A stretch of DNA of 15,874 nucleotides, taken from an uncultured Lachnospiraceae bacterium (GTDB lineage: Bacteria; Bacillota; Clostridia; Lachnospirales; Lachnospiraceae). The stretch covers positions 1 through 15,874 of the forward strand of contig CAKZZH010000050.1 in the NCBI GenBank assembly GCA_937885345.1. Direction: 5' to 3'. Of the stretch, positions 6,953 through 14,699 are shown one piece after another. A program made the position numbers and the translations under genes. The notes beneath the pieces were generated by a model. That model ran no database searches. It saw nothing but the letters and a program-made list of their open reading frames with translations, and was not told the origin of the DNA. Within the stretch, counting starts at the first letter, position 1; every line of letters begins with the position of its first letter.

Positions 6953-8128
6953 ATGAAGGAATACGAATTAAAATACGGCTGTAATCCCAATCAGAAGCCT
7001 GCCAAGGTCTATATGAAGGACGGAGAACTTCCGATCGAGATCCTGAACGGAAGAGCGGGATATATCAATCTTCTTGATGCATTTAACGGCTGGCAGCTTG
7101 TAAGCGAGCTTAAGAAGGCAACAGGCCTTCCTGCGGCAACATCTTTCAAGCACGTATCGCCCGCGGGCGCAGCAGTAGGTCTTCCGCTGGGTGATATCGA
7201 GCGTAAAATATATTGGGTCGATGATATGGGCGAGCTTACACCCCTTGCAAGCGCATATGCGAGAGCAAGAGGCGCGGACAGAATGTCTTCGTTCGGTGAT
7301 TTTATATCGCTCTCGGATATCTGTGATGTCGCAACGGCAAAACTTATCAAAAGAGAGGTTTCCGATGGTATAATCGCTCCCGGCTATGAGCCCGAGGCAC
7401 TTGAGATCCTCAAGGCCAAGAAGAAGGGCAATTACTGCGTTATCAAGATCGATCCCGCATATGTACCCGCTCCCGTCGAGGAGAAGGATGTGTTCGGCGT
7501 AACATTTCAGCAGGGTCGTAACGAGCTTGTTATCAATGATGAGCTTTTTGCAAATGTTGTAACGGATAATAAAGAGATCACCGAGCAGGCAAGAATTGAC
7601 CTTGCGATCGCGATGATCACACTCAAATATACACAGTCCAACTCGGTTTGCTATACCAAGGGCGGACAGGCAATCGGTATCGGTGCAGGACAGCAGTCCA
7701 GAATCCACTGTACAAGACTTGCCGGAGACAAGGCGGACAAGTGGTATCTTCGTCAGAACCCCAAGGTTCTCGCACTTCCTTTTAAGGACAATATCGGCAG
7801 AGCCGACAGAGACAATACGATAGATGTATATCTCAGCGATGACTATAATGACGTGCTTGCCGACGGAACCTGGGAGCAATTCTTTACCGTTAAGCCCGAC
7901 GTGTTTACAAGAGAAGAGAGAAGAGCATGGCTTGATACGATGACAGACATCGCACTTGGATCGGATGCATTCTTCCCCTTCGGTGACAATGTTGAGAGAG
8001 CACACAGAAGCGGTGTAAAATACATCGCTCAGCCGGGTGGTTCGGTTCGTGATGATAATGTGATCGAGACCTGCAACAAATACGGAATCGCAATGTGCTT
8101 TACGGGAATCAGATTATTCCATCACTAG
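6953..8128 (+). CDS. purH: AICAR transformylase (stand-alone PurH C-terminal domain)
   Basis: It transfers a formyl group from 10-formyltetrahydrofolate to AICAR to make FAICAR, the substrate of the enzyme encoded just upstream. The product has 391 residues and lacks the cyclohydrolase domain, so it matches only the transformylase part of fused PurH. The catalytic Lys-His pair is K66 H67 in SFKHVSPAGAAVG. Other family motifs are YTQSNSVCY, GIGAGQQSRIHCTRLAG, SDAFFPFGDNVERA and KYIAQPGGSVRDD near the C-terminus. The start is ATG 6953 with GAGGAG (6941-6946) 6 bp upstream. By my count its isoleucine codons are 23 ATC, 4 ATA and 1 ATT, strongly different from rlmD. It is probably translated from the same mRNA as the IMP cyclohydrolase. 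Confidence 0.94.
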   Translation: MKEYELKYGCNPNQKPAKVYMKDGELPIEILNGRAGYINLLDAFNGWQLVSELKKATGLPAATSFKHVSPAGAAVGLPLGDIERKIYWVDDMGELTPLASAYARARGADRMSSFGDFISLSDICDVATAKLIKREVSDGIIAPGYEPEALEILKAKKKGNYCVIKIDPAYVPAPVEEKDVFGVTFQQGRNELVINDELFANVVTDNKEITEQARIDLAIAMITLKYTQSNSVCYTKGGQAIGIGAGQQSRIHCTRLAGDKADKWYLRQNPKVLALPFKDNIGRADRDNTIDVYLSDDYNDVLADGTWEQFFTVKPDVFTREERRAWLDTMTDIALGSDAFFPFGDNVERAHRSGVKYIAQPGGSVRDDNVIETCNKYGIAMCFTGIRLFHH

Positions 8129-8139
8129 AACACGCGCCC

Positions 8140-8153
8140 GGCGCGGCAGGCAA
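8140..8153. repeat. GC-rich 14-bp motif, copy 1
   Basis: GGCGCGGCAGGCAA lies in the 42-bp gap between the AICAR transformylase and alpha-glucosidase genes. A 13/14 match (GGCGCGGCAAGCAA) occurs at 10099-10112 on the other side of the glucosidase gene. Both gaps are far richer in GC than their surroundings. Confidence 0.5.
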
Positions 8154-8170
8154 GTGAATGAGGAGGGCAT

Positions 8171-10081
8171 ATGATAACAAGAATTGATATCGGAAAACCA
8201 TTTAATACAGGCGCGGCATCGGAGGATATCGCGCCTTCCTCTATTTTTAAGGCGGAGCTTCCCGATGAAATAGAGATGAGTCATGATGCCAAGACGCTTA
8301 CGATGGCACTGGATAAGGATGATAATGTCTACGGACTCGGCGAAACTGTAAGAGGCTTTAACAAAAGGGGATTTCGCTATGTCAGTGACAATGCCGACAA
8401 TCCGGACCAGCACGAAAACAGGAGTTCACTGTACGGTTCGCACAATTTTGTGATCGTAGACGGAGCCAAATGCCTCGGTATCTTCGTGGATTATCCCGCA
8501 AAGGTTACCTTTGATATAGGCTTTACAAGGCACGACGTAATGATGATTTCCGTCGAAGAAGCCGATTATAAATTATATTTGATAACGGCTGAATTTACTG
8601 TCGGAGGAAGCGCCGTAAGCGAGATCATAAGACAGTTCAGAGAACTCATCGGGCCTTCTTATAAGGCGCCTTATTGGGCTTTCGGCTTTCATCAGAGCAG
8701 ATGGGGTTATAAGAATGAGGACGATATCCGTGAAGTTGTTCGTAATTACAGGGAGAACGGATATCCTCTCGATGCCGTATATATGGATATCGATTATATG
8801 GATGATTACAAATCCTTCACTCTCAATGAAGAGAGTTTTCCGAATTTTACCGAGTTTGTAGAAGAGATGGCGGGCCAGGGCATTCACCTTCTGCCCAATA
8901 CCGATCCCGGGATCAAGATAGAAGAGGGCTATGATGTATACGAAGAAGGTCGCGATAACGACTATTTCTGCAAGGATATAGACGGCGAGGACTTTGTGGT
9001 CGGCGTGTGGCCGGGCAGATGCTGCCTTACTGATTTTCTTAATCCTGCGGCTTCGAAGTGGTTCGGGCACAAGTATTCGTTCTTCATAAATGCCGGTGTT
9101 GACGGCTTCTGGAACGATATGAACGAGCCGGCTTTATTTTATTCGGACGGAACGCTGAATGAGGTGTTTGAGAGGCTTCCGGAATTTGCGGATCACGAGA
9201 TGAGTCTCGGCGAACTCTGGGAATTTGAGGGAATGGTGAGGGACCTTGCCAACAATCCCGAGGACTACAGGAGTTTTTACCACAACACGCCGCAGGGACG
9301 CGTAAGGCACGACAGAGTGCACAATCTCTACGGTTTCTATATGACAAAGTCGGCGGCTGAGGCTTTCAAGGAGATCGCACCGGATAAGGAAATGCTGATC
9401 TTCTCGCGGTCCTCATACATCGGAATGCACCGTTATGCAGGCATCTGGACCGGTGATAATGCTTCAAAGTGGAGCCATATCGAGCTTATGATGCACCAGC
9501 TCCCGGGCCTTAATATGTGCGGTTTCCTCTATTGCGGCTGCGATATGGGCGGCTTCGGCGACGATGTGACCGAGGACCTTATGATGCGCTATATCCAGCT
9601 GTGCATGTTCCTTCCGCTTATGCGCAATCACTCCGCGCTCGGCACAAGGCAGCAGGAACTGTACCGTTTCTCGATGTCTCCCGATTACGTTAAGATGCTT
9701 ATGATCCGCTACGCGATGATCCCGTATCTATACAAGTCATATGTAGATGCGATAAAATACAACAAGCTTATGTTTACACCTCTTTCGATCGCATATCCTC
9801 TCGATAAGGATGCGAGACATGTTGAGGACCAGCTGATGGTGGGCGAGTCGATCATGATCGCACCGATCTATCAGCCCAATGTCGCCGGTAGATATGTCTA
9901 CCTTCCCGAGGACATGAAACTTCTCAAATGCCGCAGTAACAGGGATTACACTGAGGAAAAGCTAACGAAGGGACATCATTTTATACGGACTGCGCTCAAC
10001 GAGGTGCTTATTTTCGTAAGAAACGACGGCTTTAAAATGCTTGATAAGGAACATTTTACGACTGTTAAGGATACGATTTAA
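8171..10081 (+). CDS. Glycoside hydrolase family 31 alpha-glucosidase
   Basis: A retaining alpha-glycosidase of 636 residues that releases glucose (or a related sugar) from non-reducing ends. The N-terminal beta-sandwich contains the GH31 signature GLGE (about residue 56). The barrel begins near PYWAFGFHQSRWGY. The catalytic nucleophile is D316 in WNDMNEP and the acid/base is D429 in WTGDNAS; CGCDMGGFGDD and PLMRNHSA follow as in the family. No signal peptide or membrane segment is visible, so it should act in the cytoplasm on imported oligosaccharides. The start ATG 8171 is preceded by GAGGAGG (8159-8165). It lies 42 bp after the AICAR transformylase gene and is probably in the same operon, which is unusual for a sugar hydrolase. 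Alpha-xylosidase activity cannot be excluded without modelling the substrate pocket. Confidence 0.93.
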   Translation: MITRIDIGKPFNTGAASEDIAPSSIFKAELPDEIEMSHDAKTLTMALDKDDNVYGLGETVRGFNKRGFRYVSDNADNPDQHENRSSLYGSHNFVIVDGAKCLGIFVDYPAKVTFDIGFTRHDVMMISVEEADYKLYLITAEFTVGGSAVSEIIRQFRELIGPSYKAPYWAFGFHQSRWGYKNEDDIREVVRNYRENGYPLDAVYMDIDYMDDYKSFTLNEESFPNFTEFVEEMAGQGIHLLPNTDPGIKIEEGYDVYEEGRDNDYFCKDIDGEDFVVGVWPGRCCLTDFLNPAASKWFGHKYSFFINAGVDGFWNDMNEPALFYSDGTLNEVFERLPEFADHEMSLGELWEFEGMVRDLANNPEDYRSFYHNTPQGRVRHDRVHNLYGFYMTKSAAEAFKEIAPDKEMLIFSRSSYIGMHRYAGIWTGDNASKWSHIELMMHQLPGLNMCGFLYCGCDMGGFGDDVTEDLMMRYIQLCMFLPLMRNHSALGTRQQELYRFSMSPDYVKMLMIRYAMIPYLYKSYVDAIKYNKLMFTPLSIAYPLDKDARHVEDQLMVGESIMIAPIYQPNVAGRYVYLPEDMKLLKCRSNRDYTEEKLTKGHHFIRTALNEVLIFVRNDGFKMLDKEHFTTVKDTI

Positions 10082-10098
10082 CGAGCGGGGCGCCGCAG

Positions 10099-10112
10099 GG
10101 CGCGGCAAGCAA
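10099..10112. repeat. GC-rich 14-bp motif, copy 2
   Basis: GGCGCGGCAAGCAA, 13/14 identical to the copy at 8140-8153, in the spacer after the alpha-glucosidase gene. Confidence 0.5.
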
Positions 10113-10117
10113 CCCGC

Positions 10118-10156
10118 GGAGCCCGGAAGCGCTGCTCCTCCCGGGAGCACCGCTCC
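10118..10156 (+). promoter_or_regulatory. Alternating GGAGC/GCTCC elements before the HAD gene
   Basis: Four complementary 5-mers alternate: GGAGC (10118-10122), GCTCC (10134-10138), GGAGC (10144-10148) and GCTCC (10152-10156). Elements 1:2 with 3:4, or 2:3 alone, can pair, giving mutually exclusive hairpins. The 3:4 hairpin ends just before the AAAGGA ribosome binding site (10158-10163) of the next gene. The layout is that of a translational switch, but it could equally be a GC-rich repeat. Confidence 0.4.
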
Positions 10157-10169
10157 GAAAGGATAGGCC

Positions 10170-10856
10170 ATGAAGAAATATGATACGGTCATCTTTGACC
10201 TTGACGGAACAATTTTATATACGCTTGAAGATCTTAACAACAGTATGAATTATGCCCTGAAAGTAAACGGATTCGGGACGATAACGCTTGACGACAGCAG
10301 AAGATTTGTCGGGAACGGGATCGTAAAATATGTCGAGAGGGCACTTGCTCTTCAGAGCAGATATGACAGTGCGCGCGTGGAAGGTCTTGATAACCCGGAT
10401 GTCAAACTCGTATATGATAGTTTTATATCGAACTATATTGTGCACTGCAATGATAAGACCTGCGCATATCCGGGAATCATAGAGCTTATGAGAACACTTT
10501 GCGAGAAGGGATACAGGCTCGGGATCGCGACTAATAAAGACAAGGTAGCGGCGGTAAAACTTAACGAGCTATATTTTGAAGGAATGATAACGGGCGTTGC
10601 AGGCGTACTTGACGGTTGCCCCAAGAAGCCCGATCCATATATGATCAACGAGGTCTTAAAGGAACTCGGGTCCGATAGGGAGCATACTATATATGTGGGT
10701 GACTCCGAGGTTGATGTTATGACCGCGAAGAACAGCGGACTGGATATGGTCGCTGTCCTCTGGGGTTACAGAGACAGAGACGAGCTTGAAAAGGCCGGTG
10801 CCACAGTCTTTATAGACGATGCAATGCAGCTGATCGAGGTGCTTGAGAATGAATGA
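10170..10856 (+). CDS. HAD-superfamily phosphatase, phosphoglycolate phosphatase-like
   Basis: A cytosolic phosphatase of 228 residues in HAD subfamily IA. Motif I is D10-L-D12-G-T (VIFDLDGTI), with D10 the predicted nucleophile. Motif II is the T of LGIATNKD, motif III the lysine in CPKKPDPYM, and motif IV GDSEVDVMTAKNSG. A helical cap domain lies between motifs I and II (about residues 18-90), the arrangement in Gph and PgmB-type enzymes. The exact substrate (phosphoglycolate, a sugar phosphate or a nucleotide) is not readable from sequence. The start ATG 10170 has AAAGGA 6 bp upstream. It follows the glucosidase gene after an 88-bp GC-rich spacer, and its last 8 bp overlap the start of the radical SAM gene (ATGAATGA), so the two are translationally coupled. 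Confidence 0.9.
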   Translation: MKKYDTVIFDLDGTILYTLEDLNNSMNYALKVNGFGTITLDDSRRFVGNGIVKYVERALALQSRYDSARVEGLDNPDVKLVYDSFISNYIVHCNDKTCAYPGIIELMRTLCEKGYRLGIATNKDKVAAVKLNELYFEGMITGVAGVLDGCPKKPDPYMINEVLKELGSDREHTIYVGDSEVDVMTAKNSGLDMVAVLWGYRDRDELEKAGATVFIDDAMQLIEVLENE

Positions 10857-12717
10857 TTTTCTTCCTGTGAATATGCAGGATGTAAAAAGAAGAGGATGGG
10901 ACGGGGTTGATTTTGCCTATGTCATTGCGGATGCGTATGTCGATCATTCCTCCTTCGGACCTGCTATAATCAGCAGGGTGCTCGAATCGAGAGGCTACAA
11001 AGTAGGCATTATCGCCCAGCCCGACTGGAAGGACGATGCTTCGGTATGCGTCTTTGGCAAGCCGCGCCTTGGTTTTCTCGTATCCGGCGGTAACATGGAT
11101 CCCATGGTCAATCATTACACCGTCTCTAAGAAACGTCGTAATTACGATGCTTACACGCCCGGCGGAGTTATAGGCAAACGGCCCGATCATGCAACCGTCG
11201 TGTATTGCAACCTCATTCGTAAAATGTACAAGGACAGCCCGATAATAATCGGCGGGATCGAAGCGAGTCTTCGCCGTCTTGCACATTACGATTATTGGTC
11301 CGACAGCCTGAAAAGGTCTATTTTACTGGATTCGGGCGCAGACATTATCTGTTACGGAATGGGTGAACATTCCATTGTCGAGATCGCGGACGCCCTTGCT
11401 GCGGGCATTGCCGCGAGCGATATTTCATACATCGACGGAACCGTCTTCAAAACCAAGAGCCTCGACAGTGTCTATGATTATGAGCTTCTTCCTTCCTACG
11501 AGGAGCTTCTGTCCGATAAAATGAACTATGCAAAGAGCTTCTATACGCAGTACATCAACACGGATCCGTTTTATGGGAAAAGACTCGTGGAGTCTTACGA
11601 TGGCTGGTATGTCGTGCAGAACCCGCCGGCCAAGCCTCTTTCGCAGATGGAGATGGACGATGTCTATGCGCTTCCCTATATGAACGATTATCACCCTTCC
11701 TATAAGGAGCTTGGCGGTGTGCCGGCGATTGAGGAGATCAAATTCAGCCTGACCAGTAACAGAGGCTGTTTCGGTGGGTGCTCTTTTTGCGCACTGACTT
11801 TTCATCAGGGGCGCATTGTTCAGGCGCGAAGTCATGAATCCATTATTTCCGAAGCTGTTAAAATGACGGAAAATAAGGATTTTAAGGGATATATACATGA
11901 TGTCGGCGGACCGACCGCCGAGCTTAGAAGACCGGCCTGCGACAAGCAGATGACATATGGTGCATGCAAGGACAAGCAATGTCTTTTCCCCACACCCTGC
12001 AAGAATCTTGTCGTGGATCACAGCGATTATCTCTCACTTCTTCGCAAGCTTCGCACTTTGCCCAAAGTGAAGAAAGTCTTTGTGAGATCCGGCGTCCGGT
12101 TTGATTATGCGATGGCCGACAAGGATGATACTTTTATCAAGGAACTGTGCAAATACCATGTGAGCGGGCAACTCAGAGTTGCGCCCGAACATGTCTCCGA
12201 CAATGTCCTTTCTCTTATGGGAAAGCCCGGAAACAGCGTATATTCGGCCTTTGTTAAGAAATGTGAGAATATCAATAAGCAGCTTGGACTCGATCAGTAC
12301 CTTGTGCCTTATCTTATGAGTTCTCACCCCGGTTCAACGCTCAAAGACGCTATAAAGCTTGCCGAGTATATCCGCGACATCGGCTATATGCCGCAGCAGG
12401 TGCAGGATTTCTACCCGACACCTTCGACCATCTCGACCGTAATGTACTACACCGGCGTGGACCCTCGCAATATGAAGAAGGTCTATGTCGCCAAAAGTCC
12501 TCACGAAAAGGCGATGCAGCGTGCTCTTATCCAATACCGCGACCCCGCCAATTACGATCTCGTGAAGGAGGCTCTGCTCAAAGAAAACCGTGCCGACCTC
12601 ATCGGTTTCGGCCCGGCCTGCCTCATTCCCCCGCGTAAAATAAGCGCGCATACGCGCAAGGGCGGCGGCAATTCCGGCGGCGCATCGGCGAAGCGCAGAT
12701 CGAAGCCGAAGAAGTGA
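10849..12717 (+). CDS. YgiQ family radical SAM protein (UPF0313)
   Basis: A 622-residue radical SAM protein of the YgiQ family, whose reaction is not established. It opens with FLPVNMQDVKRRGWDGVDFA and DAYVDHSSFG, the family's N-terminal signature, which resembles a cobalamin-binding-type fold. The cluster-binding cysteines are C307, C311 and C314 (GCFGGCSFC), matching CxxxCxxC. Later signature segments are LRVAPEHVSD, MSSHPGSTLKDA and QQVQDFYPTP. The last 25 or so residues are Gly/Ser/Lys/Arg-rich and probably disordered. ATG 10849 is used because it overlaps the stop of the HAD gene and has GAGG (10836-10839) upstream; an in-frame TTG at 10843 is less likely. It is the last gene of the plus-strand run, as a new promoter follows. 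Confidence 0.93.
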   Translation: MNDFLPVNMQDVKRRGWDGVDFAYVIADAYVDHSSFGPAIISRVLESRGYKVGIIAQPDWKDDASVCVFGKPRLGFLVSGGNMDPMVNHYTVSKKRRNYDAYTPGGVIGKRPDHATVVYCNLIRKMYKDSPIIIGGIEASLRRLAHYDYWSDSLKRSILLDSGADIICYGMGEHSIVEIADALAAGIAASDISYIDGTVFKTKSLDSVYDYELLPSYEELLSDKMNYAKSFYTQYINTDPFYGKRLVESYDGWYVVQNPPAKPLSQMEMDDVYALPYMNDYHPSYKELGGVPAIEEIKFSLTSNRGCFGGCSFCALTFHQGRIVQARSHESIISEAVKMTENKDFKGYIHDVGGPTAELRRPACDKQMTYGACKDKQCLFPTPCKNLVVDHSDYLSLLRKLRTLPKVKKVFVRSGVRFDYAMADKDDTFIKELCKYHVSGQLRVAPEHVSDNVLSLMGKPGNSVYSAFVKKCENINKQLGLDQYLVPYLMSSHPGSTLKDAIKLAEYIRDIGYMPQQVQDFYPTPSTISTVMYYTGVDPRNMKKVYVAKSPHEKAMQRALIQYRDPANYDLVKEALLKENRADLIGFGPACLIPPRKISAHTRKGGGNSGGASAKRRSKPKK

Positions 12718-12744
12718 TAAAGTATTTTATAATGGCGGACAGCA

Positions 12745-12773
12745 TTTACAAAACCTGCCTAAAGTCATAAAAT
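12745..12773 (+). promoter_or_regulatory. upp: Promoter of upp
   Basis: TTTACA (12745-12750), a 17-bp spacer and TAAAAT (12768-12773) match the sigma-A consensus at 5 of 6 bases in each element. Transcription would start near 12780, giving a leader of about 30 nt. A TATAAT at 12789-12794 is too close to the ribosome binding site to be the -10. Confidence 0.65.
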
Positions 12774-12810
12774 AGATTTATTGGATTTTATAATATCGAG
12801 GAGGTTATAT

Positions 12811-13452
12811 ATGTACAACGGTAATGAAAGAATTACGATCTGCAATCATCCGCTGCTTCAGCACAAGATCACAATGCTCAGGATGAAGGAGACGGGTACC
12901 AACGAGTTCAGGAAGCTCGTTGAGGAGATTGGTATGTTAATGGGTTACGAGGCGCTTCAGTCGCTTGAGCTTACCAATGTGGAGATTGAGACGCCCATTT
13001 GTAAGACCGTAAGCCCTATTATTGCGGGTAAGAAGCCTGCTATTGTGCCGATTCTCCGTGCGGGTCTCGGAATGGTAAGCGGTCTGCTTGCGCTCATGCC
13101 CACTGCCAAAGTCGGACACATCGGCTTATACAGGGACGAGGTTACGCATGAGCCTCACGAGTACTACTGCAAGCTGCCCAACCCTATCGAACTTCGTAAA
13201 ATATTTGTAACCGATCCCATGCTTGCAACCGGTGGTTCTGCCGTTGACGCTATTAAACTCATAAAGGACCATGGCGGAAGAGACATCACTTTTATGTGCA
13301 TAATCGCAGCGCCGGAAGGTCTCGAGAAACTCTCAAAGGCTCATCCTGATGTTAACATCTATGCCGGCCACCTCGACGACCACCTCAACGAGAACGCCTA
13401 CATCGTGCCCGGTCTCGGTGACGCCGGCGACAGGATCTTCGGAACCAAATAA
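12811..13452 (+). CDS. upp: Uracil phosphoribosyltransferase
   Basis: It salvages uracil with PRPP to give UMP. The 213-residue product is standard length. The PRPP-binding loop is TDPMLATGGSA (134-144), and the uracil-binding C-terminus is DDHLNENAYIVPGLGDAGDR then IFGTK. The central PILRAGLGM and IGLYRDEVTHEP segments are also typical. Most homologues have VDPMLATGGSA; the T at 134 is a small variation. ATG 12811 is preceded by GGAGG (12800-12804). It has its own promoter, so it can be expressed independently of the upstream run. Its last three codons and stop lie in a 27-bp unit that is tandemly duplicated just downstream, without changing the protein. Confidence 0.96.
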   Translation: MYNGNERITICNHPLLQHKITMLRMKETGTNEFRKLVEEIGMLMGYEALQSLELTNVEIETPICKTVSPIIAGKKPAIVPILRAGLGMVSGLLALMPTAKVGHIGLYRDEVTHEPHEYYCKLPNPIELRKIFVTDPMLATGGSAVDAIKLIKDHGGRDITFMCIIAAPEGLEKLSKAHPDVNIYAGHLDDHLNENAYIVPGLGDAGDRIFGTK

Positions 13453-13500
13453 CGGCGAGGAAGCATCGGAACCAAATAACGGCGAGGAAGCAGCGGAACC
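13441..13500 (+). repeat. 27-bp tandem duplication over the upp stop codon
   Basis: Two 27-bp units (13441-13467 and 13468-13494), 26/27 identical, each begin GGAACCAAATAACGGCGAGG; a third partial copy, GGAACC, ends at 13500. The first unit holds the final codons and TAA of upp, so the second is a silent duplicate in the spacer, including a duplicate stop. Confidence 0.9.
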
Positions 13501-13553
13501 TCAAATGTGTCGCATTTTGCGCGTAACACTTTATAAAATGGAGGAAATCAGCA

Positions 13554-14498
13554 ATGGCCTTTTGTAAATATTGCGGAGTACCGCTCGGCGAAGCGGCGAT
13601 ATCTTTCTGCCCCAATTGTGGCAAACCTATCGCTGCAAACATAAATGAGGCAACTGCTCAGACAGCAGGTGTTGTCGATACCGCAAATGCAGCTGCAGCG
13701 CAGATTTCAGGTGTAGTCGATACCGCAAACGCAGCTGCAGCGCAGACTTCAGGCGATTATATTCAGACCGCAAACGCATATGCAGCCCGTAGCGCAGGTG
13801 TTGTCGATACCGCAAACGCAGCCGCAGCCCGGAGCGCAGGTGTTGTCGATACCGCAAATGCATATGCTGCGCAGGAGGAATATCGCCCCTACAACGCATC
13901 TCGGGAAATCCCCCCTCAGGGCCCGTCATATCAGCAGCCTGCATATCAGCAGCCTGCATATCAGCAGGCCACAACCCAGCAGCCCCGCAAGAAGAAAGTT
14001 GGTCTTATAATCGGAATTGCTGTCGTAGTCCTGCTTTTGTTTTGGGGTATTTTAGCTGCAATAATAGTTCCTCCGATCCTCAAAGCATTCAAGACGGATA
14101 GTATTGATAACTGGCTCGGAGAATTTAACGGAACCGTTACCGTAAAAGGTTATGGAAGCGATTATGATTATGTCGATGGCACATACAATTGTTACGCGAT
14201 CATCGGAGGCAGTGATGGCAAGGAATTCCTTGAATTCTATTCATCCGATATGGATGTTTATAACAACATCGATTTTTCATACGGAGAAAGTCCGATTGCG
14301 TCCATGTATGTAAAGCTTGAGGATGGAAAGCTTGTTCCCGTTATTGACGATGATGCATTTGTGATCGATGAAGCCCTTACATCAGAAAAGGCTTCAGCAT
14401 TTGTCCTGACCAATACGTCGTATCTGCATATTGAATACACATACGAAGATCCTGAGTTTGACGGTGGAATGGTAATTGTGTTTGATGTGAAGAAATAA
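13554..14498 (+). CDS. Zinc-ribbon, repeat-linker, single-pass membrane protein
   Basis: A 314-residue protein of unknown function. It begins with a zinc ribbon with C4, C7, C19 and C22 (CKYCG and CPNCG). Residues 35-105 hold five 14-residue repeats of the form A(Q/R)xxGVVDTANA(A/Y)A; the third has one extra residue and reads DYIQTANAYA. A Pro/Gln linker with repeated YQQPA (126-139) and a basic RKKK (145-148) precede one hydrophobic segment (about 149-172). With zinc ribbon and lysines on one side, the N-terminus should be cytoplasmic and residues 177-314 extracellular. That C-terminal part is acidic with many Tyr/Asp and resembles no family I can name. ATG 13554 has GGAGG (13540-13544) upstream. 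The gene ends in a good intrinsic terminator. It may be co-transcribed with upp, but a functional link is doubtful. Confidence 0.85.
   Translation: MAFCKYCGVPLGEAAISFCPNCGKPIAANINEATAQTAGVVDTANAAAAQISGVVDTANAAAAQTSGDYIQTANAYAARSAGVVDTANAAAARSAGVVDTANAYAAQEEYRPYNASREIPPQGPSYQQPAYQQPAYQQATTQQPRKKKVGLIIGIAVVVLLLFWGILAAIIVPPILKAFKTDSIDNWLGEFNGTVTVKGYGSDYDYVDGTYNCYAIIGGSDGKEFLEFYSSDMDVYNNIDFSYGESPIASMYVKLEDGKLVPVIDDDAFVIDEALTSEKASAFVLTNTSYLHIEYTYEDPEFDGGMVIVFDVKK
13656..13868 (+). repeat. Five 42-bp coding repeats (third copy 45 bp)
   Basis: The DNA encoding residues 35-105 consists of five near-identical in-frame units, with cores such as GGTGTTGTCGATACCGCAAA. The DNA identity is high, so the expansion is probably recent and prone to copy-number change by slippage or recombination. 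Confidence 0.85.
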
Positions 14499-14557
14499 GT
14501 TGGTGTAACAGAATCGAAGAATGCCGGTGGAATCGGCGGATGTCGTGTTGAATTAAG

Positions 14558-14608
14558 GCAGTATATCTGCTTGCGAGAGTGCTCGCAGGAGAATATGCTG
14601 CTTTTTCT
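14558..14608 (+). terminator. Intrinsic terminator after the zinc-ribbon gene
   Basis: A long interrupted stem (GCAG, ATAT and TGCGAG pairing with CTCGCA, ATAT and CTGC, loop AGTG) is followed directly by TTTTTCTT. It stands about 60 bp after the stop at 14498. Confidence 0.85.
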
Positions 14609-14611
14609 TGT

Positions 14612-14656
14612 AGTGGGGTCGGAAGTGTGACAACTGCTTCCGAGGCTGACACCACT
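14612..14656. other. Stem-loop between terminator and repeat array
   Basis: AGTGG (14612-14616) pairs with CCACT (14652-14656), and CGGAAG (14620-14625) with CTTCCG (14637-14642), with unpaired bases between the two stems. There is no T-run after it. It lies next to the 64-bp repeats; role unknown. Confidence 0.45.
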
Positions 14657-14699
14657 CAGAGGAAAAAATGAAAAAATGGGGCTTTTCCAGCGGTTCTTA

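Noticed and set aside
6082..6990. Long minus-strand ORF opposite the IMP cyclohydrolase gene
   Set aside because: It is a shadow of a well-supported plus-strand gene, with unlikely composition and no ribosome binding site. The same holds for 6968-8005 and 11425-12021.
12789..12794. TATAAT as the upp -10 element
   Set aside because: Transcription would start at the ribosome binding site and no -35 is in place; the TTTACA/TAAAAT pair upstream fits better.
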